Positions 8,201 through 10,021 of a stretch of 10,021 nt of DNA are shown in pieces. The stretch is taken from positions 1-10,021 of the forward strand of contig NW_014011406.1 in assembly GCF_000611645.1 (NCBI RefSeq), given 5' to 3'. The notes beneath the pieces were generated by a model, which was given only the letters and a program-made list of their open reading frames with translations, was not told the DNA's origin and did no database searches. This DNA comes from Monoraphidium neglectum. Its lineage: Eukaryota; Chlorophyta; Chlorophyceae; Sphaeropleales; Selenastraceae. Both the position numbers and the translations under genes were made by a program. The first letter of the stretch is position 1. Each line of letters starts with the position of its first letter.

Positions 8201-8352
8201 CAGCGTGCCCGACCCCTCACCACCCTTTCCTTGATGATGTCACCCCTTGCCCTGCGGCCGCACGCGTGTGCCTGTGCCCCGTGCCCCGCAGCCAGCGCGG
8301 CCACTGGCATGCCCACAAGGCAGACTGCCGCGCGGCGAAGGGCGGTGCCTGA
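5287..8352 (+). CDS. gene 2: Ala-rich solenoid protein with MYND finger
   Basis: Three exons are inferred: 5287-5585, 5789-7990 and 8292-8352, giving about 853 aa. This is the best-preserved member. The start MNASELF is shared with copy 0 (MNASNVV) and gene 3 (MDASNLL), each after an AGGGCAAC block, which supports ATG 5287. Exon 1 has LDADVAALACDLQRC and GSCGFAAC. Exon 2 begins QPHHNEDERCLYKALARPAP at the point equivalent to gene 1. It has the same Gly/Ser linker, repeated P-G-[AS]-A-x-x-L segments (YPGSAASLASAL, HPGAATALVGALL), and a divergent central low-complexity part. The C-terminus carries PPPLP (786-790) and a MYND finger: C803, C806, C819, C822, C830, C834, H842 and C846. It is probably a protein-interaction scaffold. 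The ARM/HEAT-like reading is inference from the pattern. No targeting signal or membrane segment is evident. Confidence 0.9.
5586..5788 (+). other. intron 1 of gene 2 (203 bases, phase 2)
   Basis: The donor is CT|GTGAGC and the acceptor is GCGCCGCCAG|G. The split codon becomes CTG (Leu). The first ~40 bases (GCCGGCTCGCAGCCT) match gene 3 intron 1. The middle is AT-richer, with little likeness to gene 1. Confidence 0.85.
7991..8291 (+). other. intron 2 of gene 2 (301 bases, phase 2)
   Basis: The donor GTGAGC at 7991 follows TG of a Cys codon. The acceptor is GCCCCGCAG, ending at 8291. The product continues C-QRGHWHAHKADC and ends AAKGGA-stop at 8350-8352. It closely matches gene 1 intron 2 along its length. 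Confidence 0.93.
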
Positions 8353-8410
8353 TGATCCAGAAGTCGCGGAGGCTGAGGGTGGGCTGGAGGAGGGCACCCC
8401 CATCAAGGGA

Positions 8411-8429
8411 TGTGGCCGTGTTGGCCACA
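8411..8429 (+). promoter_or_regulatory. conserved 3' flank hairpin (gene 2)
   Basis: TGTGGCC, loop GTGTT, GGCCACA. It is the counterpart of 4785-4803, with the only change in the loop. It lies 58 bases after the stop codon. Confidence 0.45.
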
Positions 8430-8695
8430 GTGCACCAGGGGGTGGAGTTGGACGGGAGCTGCAATGTATGGCGTGTGTTTGGGGCGGGCGAGTAGTAGCG
8501 GTTTTTGGAAACACTCAGGGTGAAGTTGGCGTTCAGGCGCTGCCACTCGCAATGCTGCCTGACCTGCGGTTGTCATGAGACGAGACCGCCGACTGGCGAT
8601 TGCAACCCCCTGGATTGTCAGTTGCATCGAGTAAGAAGGCAATCGCAGGCTTATGAGAGCACGGTCTGTCTGCGGTCCAAAGAATGATCTTTGAT

Positions 8696-8713
8696 GACAG
8701 CTTGCTTTGATTA
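8696..8713 (+). promoter_or_regulatory. conserved upstream element of gene 3
   Basis: Third exact copy of GACAGCTTGCTTTGATTA, 213 bases before ATG 8927. Confidence 0.45.
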
Positions 8714-9225
8714 CATCTACAGTGGCTTGCAGCGCAGCCCAGAAAACAATACCCAGGGAATGAGGAAAGCCATTGACAGCCATTTCGGGCTCGCTTTCGG
8801 TTGTCACCGCACTCAGTTACACCATCACTGGCGCTACTCGTCTAGAAACAAGCTCAAACGGTCCTTATCTCGTCAGATCACTTTCGTCGAGGATTCACTT
8901 GTACTTGTGAGGGCAACGGCACGATCATGGACGCCTCTAATTTACTTACCGTAGAAGTGGGTATAGGTCGCCGTAGCCCGCGACCCCCAGGGCCCCTGGA
9001 TGCTGACGTGGCTGCCCTGGCGCGCGACCTGCAGCGCTGCACCGTGGCCAGCGACATGCATGCGGCACGCGAAGCCCTCCAGGCATTCGAGGAGCGCTCC
9101 CTGGTACGGCAGTTGCCAAACACGCCGCTGCTGACGCGTGCCAGCATATAGGCGCTGGTCGAGCAGCTCGACGGCAGCTGCGGGTTTGCAGCCTGCTCGG
9201 CGCTGGCCTTCCTTCTCGGCCTCCT

Positions 9226-9420
9226 GTGAGCAAAGCGCACGGCCGGCTCGCAGCCTGTTGTGTGAAATAGCACGATCAGCTGCTTCTTGCCGGTGCAAAA
9301 TGATCCTTACAAGTCTGAATCTTATAACCGCAGCTGCTGCGTGAGTAACAGCTCCGCTGACCTTGCAGTGCCCGCAAGCGGACAACGCCCTTGCCCGCGC
9401 CCTGCTTTCCGCGCCGCCAG
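9226..9420 (+). other. intron 1 of gene 3 (195 bases, phase 2)
   Basis: The donor is CT|GTGAGC and the acceptor is GCGCCGCCAG|G. The start (GCCGGCTCGCAGCCT) matches gene 2, and the end (CCTGCTTTCCGCGCCGCCAG) matches copy 0. It is a mosaic of the two. Confidence 0.83.
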
Positions 9421-9538
9421 GCACCCGCTACAAACTGAAGACGGGACGTGCTTTTACGAAGCCCTGGCGCGGCCCGCCCCCATGGCTGCCCTCATGTGGC
9501 TGCTGGTTGAGGCCACAGGGCCACGCGGGGATGGCAGA

Positions 9539-9559
9539 GGCGGCGGCGGCGGCGGCGGC
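9539..9559 (+). repeat. GGC x7 tract encoding polyglycine
   Basis: Seven perfect GGC triplets in gene 3 exon 2 encode seven Gly. The same site is a mixed Gly/Ser/Thr linker in genes 1 and 2 and is frameshifted in copy 0. It is a slippage-prone linker between two helical segments. Confidence 0.85.
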
Positions 9560-10021
9560 TCTGAGCCGCTCTGGCTGGCAGCTGCGACGCAGAGGGACCG
9601 CCGGGGGATAGCGGTGCTGGCCGCCACGCTGGCGGATGGCGCAATGAAGTTTGTAAGCATTCGTGCTTCGAACGCGGGGGGCAGTGACGATGCGGACAAC
9701 AAGCAGCGGCGGCGCTCCGCCGTCGCGCTCGCCGAGGCGTTCTGTGCCGCGCCCGGAGCCGTGGCGGCCTTGATTGCCGCCGCCACGAGCGAGGAGCTGC
9801 TGCGGCGGCCGGACGGCCCTGCCTTCGGGTTGTTTTGGCTGGTGAGCCACATTGGGCAGACTGTGGCGCCACTGAGGGTCTCGGAAGAGCTGACGGCTTG
9901 CGTCGCCTCGCAGCTGGAGCCGTGCGCGGCTGAAGCCGCCGCGCTAGCCTGCCAGGCCCTGCGGGCCGAGGCGGCCAGCGGTCGCAACGGCTGCATGAAT
10001 CCCTTGGGGCTGCTGCTGCTG

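Larger units (their letters stand above)
8353..8926 (+). promoter_or_regulatory. intergenic: 3' flank of gene 2, 5' flank of gene 3
   Basis: No gene is supported. The layout is the same as 4731-5286: hairpin (8411-8429), the GCGGGCGAGTAGTAG block (also after gene 1), then the GACCTGCGGTTG and ACCGCCGACTGGCG blocks shared with the left end of the window. The conserved GACAGCTTGCTTTGATTA follows at 8696-8713, with CTCAAACGGTCC, TCGTCGAGGA and AGGGCAACGGCACGA before ATG 8927. Confidence 0.6.
1565..10021 (+). repeat. tandem gene array, period about 3.64 kb
   Basis: Equivalent points recur at regular spacing. The exon 2 starts are at 2144, 5789 and 9421 (steps of 3645 and 3632). The start codons of genes 2 and 3 are 3640 apart. 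The conserved upstream elements at 5074 and 8696 are 3622 apart. Genes, introns and intergenic DNA are all repeated, so whole units were duplicated. Confidence 0.9.
8927..10021 (+). pseudogene. gene 3 (partial at right edge), exon 1 nonsense codon
   Basis: Exon 1 is 8927-9225 and exon 2 starts at 9421 and stays open for 200 codons to the window edge. The start MDASNLLTVEVGIG, the LDADVAALARDLQRC and GSCGFAAC motifs and both splice sites match gene 2. After splicing, exon 2 reads HPLQTEDGTCFYEALARPAP and then the shared MAALMWLLVEATG. It keeps SEELLRR, SQLEPCAAEAAALACQAL and the PLGLL segment. The one defect is TAG at 9149-9151, where gene 2 has CAG (Gln) and gene 1 has GAG. A single C-to-T change explains it. 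Everything else is intact, so this is a very recent loss, a sequencing error, or a readthrough or recoded codon. Translation could also restart at the exon 2 ATG (9482). The MYND end is outside the window. Confidence 0.6.

Overview
This window looks like GC-rich nuclear DNA from a eukaryote, most plausibly a chlorophyte green alga. The basis is spliced genes with GTGAG donors and CAG acceptors, very Ala/Gly-rich proteins, strong G/C at third positions, and no bacterial operon or ribosome-binding-site structure. No rRNA, tRNA, CRISPR array or recognisable transposase was seen. The species is not identified.

The whole window is one tandem array of a single gene family with a repeat period of about 3.64 kb. 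From left to right: (i) 1-394 is the 3' flank of a family member lying mostly off the window, followed by a family-type 5' flank on the + strand; (ii) 397-1242 is a broken, inverted member on the - strand (copy 0: exon 1, intron 1 and the start of exon 2); (iii) 1243-1538 is a degenerate divergent spacer; (iv) 1539-4730 is gene 1 (+), three exons; (v) 4731-5286 is intergenic; (vi) 5287-8352 is gene 2 (+), three exons; (vii) 8353-8926 is intergenic; (viii) 8927-10021 is gene 3 (+), running off the right edge and carrying an in-frame TAG in exon 1.

The long unspliced frames end in TGA codons that are really parts of splice donors (G|GTGAG or T|GTGAG). Splicing restores one continuous frame. It joins a conserved N-terminal exon of about 100 residues to a large Ala-rich, probably alpha-solenoid exon of about 740 residues, then to a 61-base last exon that completes a C-terminal MYND zinc finger. 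Without the last exon the finger lacks its final ligands. The predicted products are about 892 aa (gene 1) and 853 aa (gene 2).

The copies probably do the same kind of job: a helical repeat scaffold plus a MYND protein-interaction module. No enzymatic domain is visible and I assign no precise function. The array shows active turnover: an inverted pseudogene, a nonsense allele, a hypervariable Gly linker, and patches of near identity next to diverged segments, which suggests gene conversion.
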